Source: an uncultured Collinsella sp.
Lineage (GTDB): Bacteria; Actinomycetota; Coriobacteriia; Coriobacteriales; Coriobacteriaceae
NCBI GenBank assembly: GCA_900757705.1
Contig: CAAEOW010000161.1
Span: 1-32,209, forward strand
Direction of reading: 5' to 3'
DNA: 32,209 nucleotides
In this document: positions 1 through 7,097 of the stretch, in pieces
Numbering within the stretch: the first letter of the stretch is position 1
How the letters are laid out: each line of letters begins with the position of its first letter
Position numbers and translations under genes: made by a program
Notes under the pieces: generated by a model
The model's database searches: none
Told to the model about the DNA's origin: nothing
What the model saw: the letters and a program-made list of their open reading frames with translations, nothing else

Positions 1-623
1 CCCTTGGTGGTGTAGCCCTCGATGGCGTGGGTCAGAGCGTCCATGCCGGTGGAAGCGGTCAGGCCGGCGGGCATGGAAGCCATCATGTCGGGGTCGACGA
101 CGGCGACCTCGGGGGCGTCGTTGGTGTCGACGCACACGAACTTGCGGACCTTCTCGGGGTCGGTGATGACGTAGTTGATGGTCACCTCGGCGGCGGTACC
201 GGCGGTCGTCGGCACAGCGATGGTGAACACGGCGTGGTTCTTGGTGGGAGCAACGCCCTCGAGGCTGCGGACATCGGCAAACTCGGGGTTGTTGATGATG
301 ATGCCAATGGCCTTTGCGGTGTCCATGGAGGAGCCACCACCGATGGTCACGATAGCGTCAGCCTCGGCGGCCTTGAAGGCCTCGACGCCGTCCTTGACGT
401 TCTGGATAGTGGGGTTGGGCTTGATCTCGGAGTAGAGGCTCCAAGCGATGCCGGCGGCGTCGAGCTCGTCGGTCACCTTAGCGGTAACGCCAAACTTGAC
501 CAGGTCGGGATCGGAGCAGACGAAGATCTTCTTGTAGCCGCGACGCTGGAGCTCGCCGGGGATCTCCTTGATGGCGCCGGAACCATGATAAGAAATGGTG
601 TTAAGAACGAAACGATTAGCCAT
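1..623 (-). CDS. fucO: Iron-containing alcohol dehydrogenase, FucO (lactaldehyde reductase) type, 3' part missing
   Basis: The gene runs off the left edge, so about 207 of the roughly 380 residues usual for the family are visible. The protein begins MANRFVLNTISYHGSGAIKE. It carries the nucleotide-binding stretch IVTIGGGSSMDTAKA near residue 95, and the strongly FucO-like runs NNPEFADVRSLEG, TTAGTAAEVTINYVITD and KFVCVD. The start of the iron site (MDALTHAIEGY) lies at the window edge. FucO enzymes interconvert lactaldehyde and 1,2-propanediol with NAD(H), oxidising fermentation reductant after fucose or rhamnose breakdown. The ATG at 621-623 is preceded on the minus strand by a GGGAGG ribosome site at about 629-634. 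The family is clear; the substrate is inferred from similarity to E. coli FucO, and no sugar genes adjoin to confirm it. Confidence 0.9.
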   Translation of the reverse strand, partial: MANRFVLNTISYHGSGAIKEIPGELQRRGYKKIFVCSDPDLVKFGVTAKVTDELDAAGIAWSLYSEIKPNPTIQNVKDGVEAFKAAEADAIVTIGGGSSMDTAKAIGIIINNPEFADVRSLEGVAPTKNHAVFTIAVPTTAGTAAEVTINYVITDPEKVRKFVCVDTNDAPEVAVVDPDMMASMPAGLTASTGMDALTHAIEGYTTK

Positions 624-682
624 TGATAGCCTCCCATCGTGTGCGGGGCACCCATTACGCCCCGCGCTATGAGTCCCATCCT

Positions 683-737
683 AACGCTTTTGAAACAAAA
701 AACACGTGAGAACATCAAAAGTGTTAAAGCGTTTCAA
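683..737. promoter_or_regulatory. Candidate operator pair upstream of fucO
   Basis: AACGCTTT at 683-690 faces AAAGCGTT at 726-733. Each is flanked by TTGAAAC or GTTTCAA, giving two sites that resemble LacI-family operators (TTGAAACGCTTTAA type). They sit 60 to 115 bases upstream of the fucO start. The repeats are visible; the regulator and the function are inference. Confidence 0.35.
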
Positions 738-858
738 CATAATAATGGAGCCCTAGTCCTTCCCTCCCGACAGCAGCGAAGGCTAGATTATAGGAGCAAT
801 CGCCCAAAGAATACGACCAACTCAGCCTATAAATTGTTTCTGTTTTAGCAATATATGT

Positions 859-887
859 TTGACAATACGTTTATAAAAGGATACTTT
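859..887 (+). promoter_or_regulatory. Predicted sigma-A promoter of the RiPP operon
   Basis: A perfect TTGACA at 859-864 is followed after 17 bases by TACTTT at 882-887, in an A+T-rich stretch. Transcription would begin around 894, just before the palindrome at 904-925. Confidence 0.6.
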
Positions 888-903
888 ATAAAAAACATCT
901 TAG

Positions 904-925
904 TTCACTAAATAACATTAGTGAA
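904..925. promoter_or_regulatory. Perfect palindrome at the RiPP operon transcription start
   Basis: TTCACTAA (904-911) and TTAGTGAA (918-925) form a perfect 8-base inverted repeat around ATAACA. It lies about 10 bases downstream of the predicted start site and ends just before the first possible ATG (926). It could be a repressor operator or a small RNA hairpin in the 5' leader. The repeat is seen; its role is inferred. Confidence 0.55.
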
Positions 926-943
926 ATGAAAGAGGCGGTAGAG

Positions 944-2371
944 ATGTTAGTTCTACCCATAAAGACCCTCTTGGGCCACTACATTTATGATGCCAATCGA
1001 AACGAGATACTTGCAGTAAGCAAAGATCTATTCAATTACATCTCAGAAGTCCAAGCAGGAAAAGTTTGCCACGCTTCCTATAAATCAGACCAAGAATTCC
1101 AGTTACTACAATCATGTGGCTACTGCTGCGATTCGCCATTGCAGGATATCGCTTATCCATCAATTGACCTTTTGAAAGTTAAGCTGGAAAGAAATATACG
1201 GATGCTAACCCTTCAGCTGACTCAATCTTGTAACTTCCGATGTGATTACTGTATCTATTCCGGAAACTCCTCATACAACAGAGCCCACAGTCATAACTCC
1301 ATGTCCATTTCGACGGCAAAACATGCAATCGAATTCTTTAAGATGCACTCGATCGACAACTCAAACCCGGTCGTAGCATTTTATGGAGGAGAACCTCTCC
1401 TTCGATTTAATGAAATTAAGCTAATTACTCAATATGCAGAGCAGGTATTTGAAGGAAAACACATCTCATTTCGAATTACAACTAATTGCTCTCTTTTATC
1501 TGAAGAAATGGTTAAATTCTTCTTCGATTCTGGGCATGAATTCTATTTGTTAATCAGTCTTGACGGGCCGCAGCAAATCCATGATAAGTCTAGGCATTAC
1601 GCTAATGGCAAGTCCTCATACCAAACAGTTATAGACAATGTTCATATGGTTTTAGACAGCCATCCTGAACGCAACAAATATGTTCATTTTAATGCCGTAG
1701 TCGACACGAACAACATCTATAAAACAGCCTCTTCCTTTATAAATGATAAAGATATCGAAGATTGCGATGTTCAATTCAACTACCTGGAACGCAACGGACG
1801 TATCGCCCCCTACAATGACGAGTTCTCAAGTCAGCTAAATTACGCCTTATTTAAAGCAAGAATTATGGATGAGCGCGAAATCGAAAAAGGAAACCGCAAC
1901 GATAGGCTCGCTTCATATACGCTTGCAAACATCAACCAAAACATAAAGCGATTTGCACCTTCGAACATCCCAGCAAAAGCTATACCCGGTGGCCCATGCG
2001 AACCAGGGGTTACGCGTCTATTTGTGACAACAGCAGGAGCGCTTCTTCCTTGCGAAAGGGTCAGCGAAACAACGAAGGAAATGTATATCGGCACATTGGA
2101 TTCAGGATTTGATTTAGGTCAAATTGAAAAGATAATCAATGTTTCAAAGCTGACCAGCGATTCATGTAAAAAATGTTGGGCATTTCAGCTGTGCACCCAA
2201 TGCATAAAAAGCGCAGATTGCGAAGGAGTAATAAGCCCTGATTACAAGCGAACAGCATGCGACAATTCAAAACGAATTGCCTTTGACCGACTTAATCAGA
2301 AAATACTTCACTTTGAGCTTCATAGACATGAAGTGTCCATTGCAACAGCTCTAAAAAGGAACAAGCGATAA
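944..2371 (+). CDS. Radical SAM/SPASM peptide maturase (CcpM-like)
   Basis: This is a 475-residue radical SAM enzyme. The [4Fe-4S]-binding motif SCNFRCDYC has its cysteines at residues 96, 100 and 103, followed by the FYGGEPLL segment typical of SPASM-type peptide maturases. The C-terminal third is Cys-rich (GGPCEPG, LLPCERV, CKKCWAFQLCTQC, ACDNS), as expected for auxiliary iron-sulfur clusters. The N-terminal 90 residues could hold a precursor-binding domain. ATG 944 is preferred because AGAGG sits 8 bases upstream; the frame opens at ATG 926, which has only the palindrome before it. The enzyme probably installs thioether or related crosslinks on the Cys-rich peptide encoded at 3679-3858. 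Gene order matches my recollection of clostridial CcpM (TIGR04068) loci. Function is certain at the superfamily level; the exact chemistry is unknown. Confidence 0.88.
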   Translation: MLVLPIKTLLGHYIYDANRNEILAVSKDLFNYISEVQAGKVCHASYKSDQEFQLLQSCGYCCDSPLQDIAYPSIDLLKVKLERNIRMLTLQLTQSCNFRCDYCIYSGNSSYNRAHSHNSMSISTAKHAIEFFKMHSIDNSNPVVAFYGGEPLLRFNEIKLITQYAEQVFEGKHISFRITTNCSLLSEEMVKFFFDSGHEFYLLISLDGPQQIHDKSRHYANGKSSYQTVIDNVHMVLDSHPERNKYVHFNAVVDTNNIYKTASSFINDKDIEDCDVQFNYLERNGRIAPYNDEFSSQLNYALFKARIMDEREIEKGNRNDRLASYTLANINQNIKRFAPSNIPAKAIPGGPCEPGVTRLFVTTAGALLPCERVSETTKEMYIGTLDSGFDLGQIEKIINVSKLTSDSCKKCWAFQLCTQCIKSADCEGVISPDYKRTACDNSKRIAFDRLNQKILHFELHRHEVSIATALKRNKR

Positions 2372-2376
2372 AAATC

Positions 2377-3390
2377 ATGAAGACAATCGGACTTATATCT
2401 TTCACAAGAGCTGACTATCCTCTTCTGATTGGATTGCTAGGAAATGGCTACAATATCCGAGTATCAACGCCATGCGGCATTCTACCGGACGGCCTAGATG
2501 TCGCCAACCTTGTTAATTGCAAAGAAATTGGCATAAGAAATCGAATTAACTATGTAACGACAATCGATGAATCAGACCTGGTTGTCGTTTTATCGACGAA
2601 AGAAAGCGCCGCAGGACTCGTAGAATTTAGTAAACACGCTGAAACCTACGCTCATTCTGTAAATAAGACGGTTGTCAGCCAGCTCGCCGCTGAACAAATC
2701 GAGTCTAGCAAAAGCGACATGCAGGAATTAGCCCTGATACCAAAAATTGTTGTCGGGAATCTATATACACCCGCCAATTCAACAATAACGTTCAGTAGCA
2801 TCGTTAGCGAGATGAGAAAGCACCATCCCAATCTATGCGCGTTGAGCTTCAATCCTTTAAATGAAATCTGGGGCTGCAATACCCTTAGTTTTGATGGTGG
2901 CCAATCTGCCGTCATCAAAATGAATGAGCAGATCAACCTCATCATTGAGAATGATAAATCCGACCTAGCTCTATTAGAGACGCCCAATGTGCTTATGAAA
3001 TACAACGACCACATTTTCGGAGATTACGGATTGCGGTCGATTGCTGCATGTCGAGCTTTCTGCCCTGACTTAGCCATTATCAATATCCCATACACGATAG
3101 CCGACTACGACATAATGCTAGGGCTCATGCCCGTAATTGAAACGCTTACGCAAGCAGAGAAAGTTCAATTTGAAATTACAAACGAAGTACTTGACGCCAC
3201 AGAGGGGTTGGAGACGCATGAATTTCAAATAAGCTATTCATCTAGCGATAAAGCTATTCAAGCAGCAAGAGAACTTCGACTAAGAGGAATACCAAGTTTC
3301 TCAGCCAGCTTAGATCCAGAAGAATCATTACTATGCTGCAAGACAATCGAGGACGAGTTGTTTGATTTCGATCTTGGGGTACTGAAATGA
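2377..3390 (+). CDS. RiPP maturation protein, TIGR04066-like
   Basis: This is a 337-residue soluble protein without a signal peptide or membrane segment. It starts MKTIGLISFTRADYPLLIGL and contains the segments DLVVVLSTKESA, EIWGCNTLSFDGGQSAVIKMNEQINLI (given here as a description of its position near residue 165) and NIPYTIADYDIMLG. It has scattered cysteines but no enzyme motif I can name. It follows the maturase by 5 bases and its stop overlaps the next start as ATGA, so translation is coupled. Size, position and content fit TIGR04066, a family described only from CcpM/CLI_3235-type peptide loci and of unknown biochemical role. No strong ribosome site is seen; AAGGA lies 16 bases upstream. 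The family assignment is from memory and moderately sure. Confidence 0.65.
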   Translation: MKTIGLISFTRADYPLLIGLLGNGYNIRVSTPCGILPDGLDVANLVNCKEIGIRNRINYVTTIDESDLVVVLSTKESAAGLVEFSKHAETYAHSVNKTVVSQLAAEQIESSKSDMQELALIPKIVVGNLYTPANSTITFSSIVSEMRKHHPNLCALSFNPLNEIWGCNTLSFDGGQSAVIKMNEQINLIIENDKSDLALLETPNVLMKYNDHIFGDYGLRSIAACRAFCPDLAIINIPYTIADYDIMLGLMPVIETLTQAEKVQFEITNEVLDATEGLETHEFQISYSSSDKAIQAARELRLRGIPSFSASLDPEESLLCCKTIEDELFDFDLGVLK

Positions 3391-3701
3391 CAGCATATTG
3401 TAAAGATGAAACCATCTACGCAGAAATCGAAAAAGCAATAAGCAATATTAGAGATTTGGATTTGACTCAATTTGATCAAGATCTAAGAAATCAACGATTG
3501 ACCGATTCCCCATTCAGCTTGTCCTCATCGGATCTAGTTCGACTGCTAATTTTTCTTGAAAGCAGGTTTTCTGTTTACGTTGAGTACTCGTCGATTGAAA
3601 ACATAGGGTTCAACAGTGTTGAGGAGGTGAAGAAGGTAATAGAACAGTCAGAAACAATCGAACAATGGGAGGCAAATCATGAGAAGTATTCGACCATTTA
3701 A
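3387..3701 (+). CDS. Acyl-carrier-related peptide maturation protein (TIGR04069-like)
   Basis: This is a small acidic, helical protein of 104 residues. The segment SSSDLVRLLIFLESRFSVYV followed by ENIGFNSVEEVKKVIEQ resembles helices 2 to 4 of acyl carrier proteins. The usual DSL phosphopantetheine serine motif is not present in normal form (SSSDLVRL instead), so it may not carry a prosthetic group. It overlaps the preceding gene by 4 bases (ATGA) and the precursor gene by 23 bases. CcpM-type RiPP loci contain an acyl-carrier-related family (TIGR04069) in this position. It may act as a binding scaffold for the precursor or maturase, by analogy with small partner proteins of other radical SAM RiPP systems; that role is inference. 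Confidence 0.65.
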   Translation: MTAYCKDETIYAEIEKAISNIRDLDLTQFDQDLRNQRLTDSPFSLSSSDLVRLLIFLESRFSVYVEYSSIENIGFNSVEEVKKVIEQSETIEQWEANHEKYSTI

Positions 3702-3858
3702 CATGCATGCAGTAAATAGCGTCATTCATTTTATTAGAAATTGCCCATGCGGTTATTGCAGCTGCATGTACTGCAACGTACTGCGTAATTCTCCGCACGA
3801 AGCAGAAGTCGGTTCCAATGCGATTGAGGCGATGACGCGTGGTGGCTACTGGTCCTAA
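3679..3858 (+). CDS. Cys-rich RiPP precursor peptide, 59 residues
   Basis: This short gene codes a 59-residue peptide beginning MRSIRPFNMHAVNSVIHFI. It has a compact core, CPCGYCSCMYC, at residues 22-32 with cysteines at 22, 24, 27, 29 and 32. A 27-residue acidic/Gly-containing tail follows and ends GGYWS. GGGAGG at 3667-3672 lies 6 bases before the ATG. The gene starts inside the last codons of the acyl-carrier-like gene and ends inside the first codons of the next gene, both in other frames. The alternating C-x-C and C-x-x-C spacing beside a SPASM radical SAM enzyme is what a sactipeptide, ranthipeptide or CLI_3235-type bacteriocin precursor would look like. The cysteines sit in the middle, so processing could remove residues on both sides. 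The cleavage site and final product are unknown. Confidence 0.85.
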   Translation: MRSIRPFNMHAVNSVIHFIRNCPCGYCSCMYCNVLRNSPHEAEVGSNAIEAMTRGGYWS

Positions 3859-4378
3859 ATCGAGCAAGACAGCTACGAACGAATATCGAATCTCAATTGA
3901 AGGTAACCCTTATCCGCATGCTCTAGCTCTCACCAACCCAGTGGGAGACAACCTCAACATCAAAAGACATGGGTTCACGGGTCCACTAGGACAGCTATTG
4001 AGTCTTAAATACACCGTTTATGACGATACAAATGAAAAGCTCTTTACTGTCGTCGACGGTGGCTTTAGTAACATGCCCAGGGTTGCGCTCGTCATCGAAC
4101 ATAAGGAAGTTGCGGTACTCGATTATGGCCTAAACAGACTTGAGATGAAGTGCATAACGAACATACCGAATTACTCAATAAAAGGTAACTTCCTTTTTGG
4201 AGATTACGATATATTCAGCCAACGGGAAGTGAGGGTATCTTCAGTTACCGTTCTTCAATGTGATAAACAATCGTGCTTTAGCATACAGGTTTTTGATAAA
4301 GCCGAATTAGCTGCCGCAATTGGCATACCCACAGCCATTGCCCTTCTTAGAGCTCGCATTGAAGAGCATCTCGAATAA
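3839..4378 (+). CDS. Putative Tubby/LURP-one-like beta-barrel protein of the RiPP operon
   Basis: This is a 179-residue soluble protein. It starts at GTG 3839, with GAGG 9 bases upstream inside the precursor gene, and overlaps that gene by 20 bases. The frame is closed by a stop at 3833, so no longer version is possible. A run of short beta-strand-like segments is visible (LSLKYTVYDDTNEKLFTVVD, FSNMPRVALVIEHKEVAVLD, YSIKGNFLFGDYDIFSQ, SCFSIQVFDKAELAAAIGIP) and ends in a hydrophobic alpha-helical segment. The pattern of 'component turned to default value, ordinary strands, buried C-terminal helix' recalls the LURP-one-related/Tubby C-terminal fold. That is pattern recognition, not a database match. 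Its place after the precursor suggests peptide binding, immunity or membrane recruitment, but none of these is shown. Confidence 0.6.
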   Translation: MVATGPKSSKTATNEYRISIEGNPYPHALALTNPVGDNLNIKRHGFTGPLGQLLSLKYTVYDDTNEKLFTVVDGGFSNMPRVALVIEHKEVAVLDYGLNRLEMKCITNIPNYSIKGNFLFGDYDIFSQREVRVSSVTVLQCDKQSCFSIQVFDKAELAAAIGIPTAIALLRARIEEHLE

Positions 4379-4404
4379 CTCGCAAATAGCAGTTGGTAGC
4401 AACG

Positions 4405-4438
4405 TTCAGGAGCTAGATAGTTTTTTCTGGCTCCTGAA
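4405..4438. terminator. Hairpin between the convergent RiPP operon and exporter gene
   Basis: TTCAGGAGCTAGA (4405-4417) pairs with TCTGGCTCCTGAA (4426-4438) through one G-U pair, leaving an 8-base T-rich loop. The stem includes the exporter stop codon (4413-4415). No run of T follows on either strand, so it is a 3'-end stabiliser or a weak bidirectional terminator rather than a textbook intrinsic one. Confidence 0.5.
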
Positions 4439-6017
4439 ACTGTATTACATAGTCTGCAAATTGTTCAAAACCATGTCCATGATCCGCAATGATGACGATT
4501 CGCTCTTTCATCTCCTGTGCAACCACCGCCTTCAAAAAGGATATCGAAGCATTATCTAAATTGTTGCAAGGCTCATCCAAAATAATAATAGAATAGCTGC
4601 TCAGAAAAGCCCTACAAAGTAATAGAGAAGCCAGTTCTCCGCCAGACAAATTGTGTCCCCTAGTTCCAATGATGGGATTGGCTTCAAATAATTTATCGAG
4701 GCTAAAACCCTTCAAAAGATAGATGAGTTTTTCAGAGTCAATATCTACAAGACCATAGTAAAGAGCCTTCCTGAAAGTTCCCCCCATTATCAAATGTCTT
4801 TGCGGCATAGTTGCGCAGGGTAGCTGGATTAAAGTCAAGCCATCGAAAATGACAGTAGACTCATTAACACACAGTCTGCCAGCAACTGGCGACAATAATC
4901 CATTCAATACTTCCAGAAATGAAGACTTGCCACATGCATTAGGGCCGCTTACTAAAACCAGACAAGGTGCCTGTATCGTGCAATCTGGAATTGTTATCCT
5001 CTCATTAGTTTCGCTCGACGAAAACGAGAGACTGATTCCTTTCCAACTAATTCGATCAGCGTGATCGAAGCATATCAAATTAGGTTTTCCAGCTTCCAAA
5101 AGACGACGTAATTCCAAGACACGGCGCAACGACCTAAACGACGGCTGAAGCTGTGCCCAACAATTCAGAACAAGAGGAAAAGGAGAATAGCATAGAAGCA
5201 CAAGTTGATAACTCTGCACCGCAATCCCGACCGTCAGCCCGCGCTTTAACACAAGGAAAATAAGCAGCAGAACTGAAAGCAAGCCAGTAATGATGTTGCC
5301 AGCGTTAACTATTTCAGTTGCCAATCTCGCAAAGACACTCTCCTCAACTCGAGAGTTCCTGCAGGCTTTAAGCATCTTTTTATAGCGAAGTAATTCCAAG
5401 TTAATTGAACGAGAAATTCGAATGTAAAGTCGACAATTTATTAGTTGGGCTAAATAAGCAGAACCCCTCGCCTGGGCCTCCAATGCCTTTTCGCTCTTAG
5501 TCGATAGCTTACTAAGAGCGAACGGATATAGAAGCGAAATAAACAATGCCGAAACACAAACAGGGATCAAAAGCAACAAAGAGATATTAGATAGCGCCAC
5601 AAACGATGCCAAACCCGTCACTACGCACGGAAGAAACGCAGTTGTAAATATTCCAATCATCGGCTGTAGGTTCCCAGCCTCTTCAATGCGCGATAACAGG
5701 TAGTCACTGTCTTTTGCTAAAACTAAGGGCCGCTCTAAAGCACGGCGGGCAAGCAATCTATAGAAGCAGTTAGCGCCATCGGAAGCCAATTGCTCCGCAT
5801 ATTTTGATCTGAACAGGTTTGTCACCAGCTCAACTGAGAGCAAAACTAGCAGGCCTAACCCAATGTATAAAACGTTACGATAATTAGAGCGAAGCAGGCC
5901 ATAGTCTATAATCAACGATTCAGCTTTAACAACAGACAGCTCTACCAGGGCAGATAAAATGCAGAGCACCATCAACTTGATTACTGTCGTCTTATTTTGA
6001 ATAAAAAGCTCTGGCAT
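4413..6017 (-). CDS. ABC transporter, fused membrane and ATPase domains, probable RiPP exporter
   Basis: This is a 534-residue half-transporter. The N-terminal 300 residues hold about five or six hydrophobic segments (for example VLYIGLGLLVLLSVELV and LLSVLLLIFLVLK). The ATPase domain has Walker A GPNACGKSS at about residue 358, a Q-loop near 406, signature LSGGE near 457, Walker B IIILDEP near 477 and an H-loop His near 513. Two ATPase deviations stand out: Walker A reads NACGKSS instead of the common xGxGKST/S, and the signature ends in E. There is no N-terminal C39 peptidase domain, so leader cleavage must come from elsewhere. It converges on the RiPP operon with only 34 bases between stops and shares its A+T-rich composition, which supports peptide export or self-protection. 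GAGGGG lies 9 bases before the ATG. Confidence 0.82.
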   Translation of the reverse strand: MPELFIQNKTTVIKLMVLCILSALVELSVVKAESLIIDYGLLRSNYRNVLYIGLGLLVLLSVELVTNLFRSKYAEQLASDGANCFYRLLARRALERPLVLAKDSDYLLSRIEEAGNLQPMIGIFTTAFLPCVVTGLASFVALSNISLLLLIPVCVSALFISLLYPFALSKLSTKSEKALEAQARGSAYLAQLINCRLYIRISRSINLELLRYKKMLKACRNSRVEESVFARLATEIVNAGNIITGLLSVLLLIFLVLKRGLTVGIAVQSYQLVLLCYSPFPLVLNCWAQLQPSFRSLRRVLELRRLLEAGKPNLICFDHADRISWKGISLSFSSSETNERITIPDCTIQAPCLVLVSGPNACGKSSFLEVLNGLLSPVAGRLCVNESTVIFDGLTLIQLPCATMPQRHLIMGGTFRKALYYGLVDIDSEKLIYLLKGFSLDKLFEANPIIGTRGHNLSGGELASLLLCRAFLSSYSIIILDEPCNNLDNASISFLKAVVAQEMKERIVIIADHGHGFEQFADYVIQFQEPEKTI

Positions 6018-6039
6018 ATGTCCATCCCCTCAACTAATA

Positions 6040-6045
6040 ATTATA
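6040..6045 (-). promoter_or_regulatory. Candidate -10 element of the exporter gene
   Basis: The minus strand reads TATAAT 23 to 28 bases before the exporter start. No good -35 hexamer is found 16 to 18 bases further upstream, so either the promoter is weak or activator-dependent, or the match is chance. Confidence 0.35.
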
Positions 6046-6127
6046 GCTAGAAAGATGGCATTTTTATTCTATAGCCTCAAGCAGCACGCTTTGCTGACGT
6101 CAAATCTTGTCATTACAAACATGCACT

Positions 6128-6847
6128 TTAGCGCTTAAGACTCGTGGTCTGCCAGTCAGCTATGATGCGGGCCCATTTCCTGTGCAAGTCGCGTTCGCGA
6201 TCGATAAACATGATGGTAAACGCGATAAACAGCAGCACGCTCGCCACCGCAATGGCGTGCAGACCCATGCGCTCAATGCACCAATTGCCCAGCACGGCAC
6301 CAAACACAAAGGTAAAGATCACACCAAAGTACAGCAGGCCGTTTTCCAAAAAGCCGCGCTTGTGGGTAATGATGTAATCGTCCACGTTTTGCAGCGCGTT
6401 GCGCAAGTTGCCGATGCACATGGTCGTAGCGATGCCGTGACCGTGGATCTTGCGGAAGCTCTCGACTTGCATACCGCAGGCAAACGAAGTGAGGCAGTTG
6501 GCGAGCAGGTTGAAATCGCCACCGGGAATAAAACTCACGCCCAGCAAGATGACGGCTTCAAAGAACACCGTCACCTGACGCCAGTGGATCACGCTGCCAA
6601 AACGCTCGTGTACCAGGTCGGCAAGCATAATGCCCACAGCAAACGAAACCACAGGGAAGAAGTAACGCCCCGCAAGTGCCCAATTGCCCTCCGAGATGCT
6701 CACGCCCACCAGCAGGATGTTGCCCGTCTGCGCGTTGGCGAAAACATGGTCGCGCCCAATGTACGAATACACATCCATAAAGCCACCGGCGAGCGCCAAG
6801 ATGATGCCCAGCTCAATGGACTCCGATATCTGTTTGGCACGCTGCAT
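6128..6847 (-). CDS. DUF1275/YoaK-family membrane protein
   Basis: This is a 239-residue integral membrane protein with about six hydrophobic segments. Typical family stretches are LALAGGFMDVYSYI near the N-terminus, VFANAQTGNILLVGV, CGMQVESFRKIHGHGIATTMCIGNLRN and the C-terminal FIAFTIMFIDRER. The GGFxDxxxY...QTGN pattern defines the DUF1275 (YoaK) family, whose substrate is unknown. ATG 6847 is chosen because AAGGAGG lies about 10 bases upstream and family members begin just before this point; the frame stays open for 77 further codons upstream without family similarity. It is divergent from the ygiQ-like gene and has no operon partner. High-GC composition returns here, marking the right border of the A+T-rich island. 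Confidence 0.85.
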   Translation of the reverse strand: MQRAKQISESIELGIILALAGGFMDVYSYIGRDHVFANAQTGNILLVGVSISEGNWALAGRYFFPVVSFAVGIMLADLVHERFGSVIHWRQVTVFFEAVILLGVSFIPGGDFNLLANCLTSFACGMQVESFRKIHGHGIATTMCIGNLRNALQNVDDYIITHKRGFLENGLLYFGVIFTFVFGAVLGNWCIERMGLHAIAVASVLLFIAFTIMFIDRERDLHRKWARIIADWQTTSLKR

Positions 6848-7026
6848 CGTCGTGCATCCTCCTTGTTGACGACTCTCTCGTGCGTTGGCGGAAACATAGC
6901 CGCCGTTCATACTGTAACCCATTGACAACATGGCGTGCGCGCGAGACGGGTTCTCCAACGCGCAGATACACAGTCTGGAAACAAACGGCGGGCGCGGCAC
7001 CGACACCCGAGACCTCGTGTACTCCA

Positions 7027-7059
7027 CCAGTCTTTTTAGCCCCGTCCCAAAAAGACTGG
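7027..7059. repeat. Perfect 11-bp inverted repeat upstream of the ygiQ-like gene
   Basis: CCAGTCTTTTT (7027-7037) and AAAAAGACTGG (7049-7059) are perfect complements around an 11-base C-rich loop. A TACAAT (-10-like) follows at 7061-7066. It lies in the 250-base divergent gap between the DUF1275 gene and the ygiQ-like gene, and may be an operator overlapping the promoter of the latter. Confidence 0.55.
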
Positions 7060-7097
7060 TTACAATTACGTGCAGCATACAAACACCGGGAGGGATC

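Larger units (their letters stand above)
624..943. other. Divergent intergenic region between fucO and the RiPP operon
   Basis: No convincing gene is present; a 69-codon frame from 639 has no ribosome site or recognisable content. The left part should hold the fucO promoter and contains inverted AACGCTTT (683-690) and AAAGCGTT (726-733) blocks next to TTGAAAC/GTTTCAA. The right part is A+T-rich and holds the promoter and a palindrome in front of the radical SAM gene. Base composition changes sharply here, from G+C-rich dehydrogenase sequence to the A+T-rich island. Confidence 0.6.

Noticed and set aside
639..848. A 69-codon frame in the fucO-RiPP gap
   Set aside because: No ribosome site, no recognisable content, and it spans the likely fucO promoter.
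7027..7059. Reading the palindrome as an intrinsic terminator
   Set aside because: No gene on the plus strand ends before it, and the DUF1275 gene runs away from it; a regulatory site fits better.
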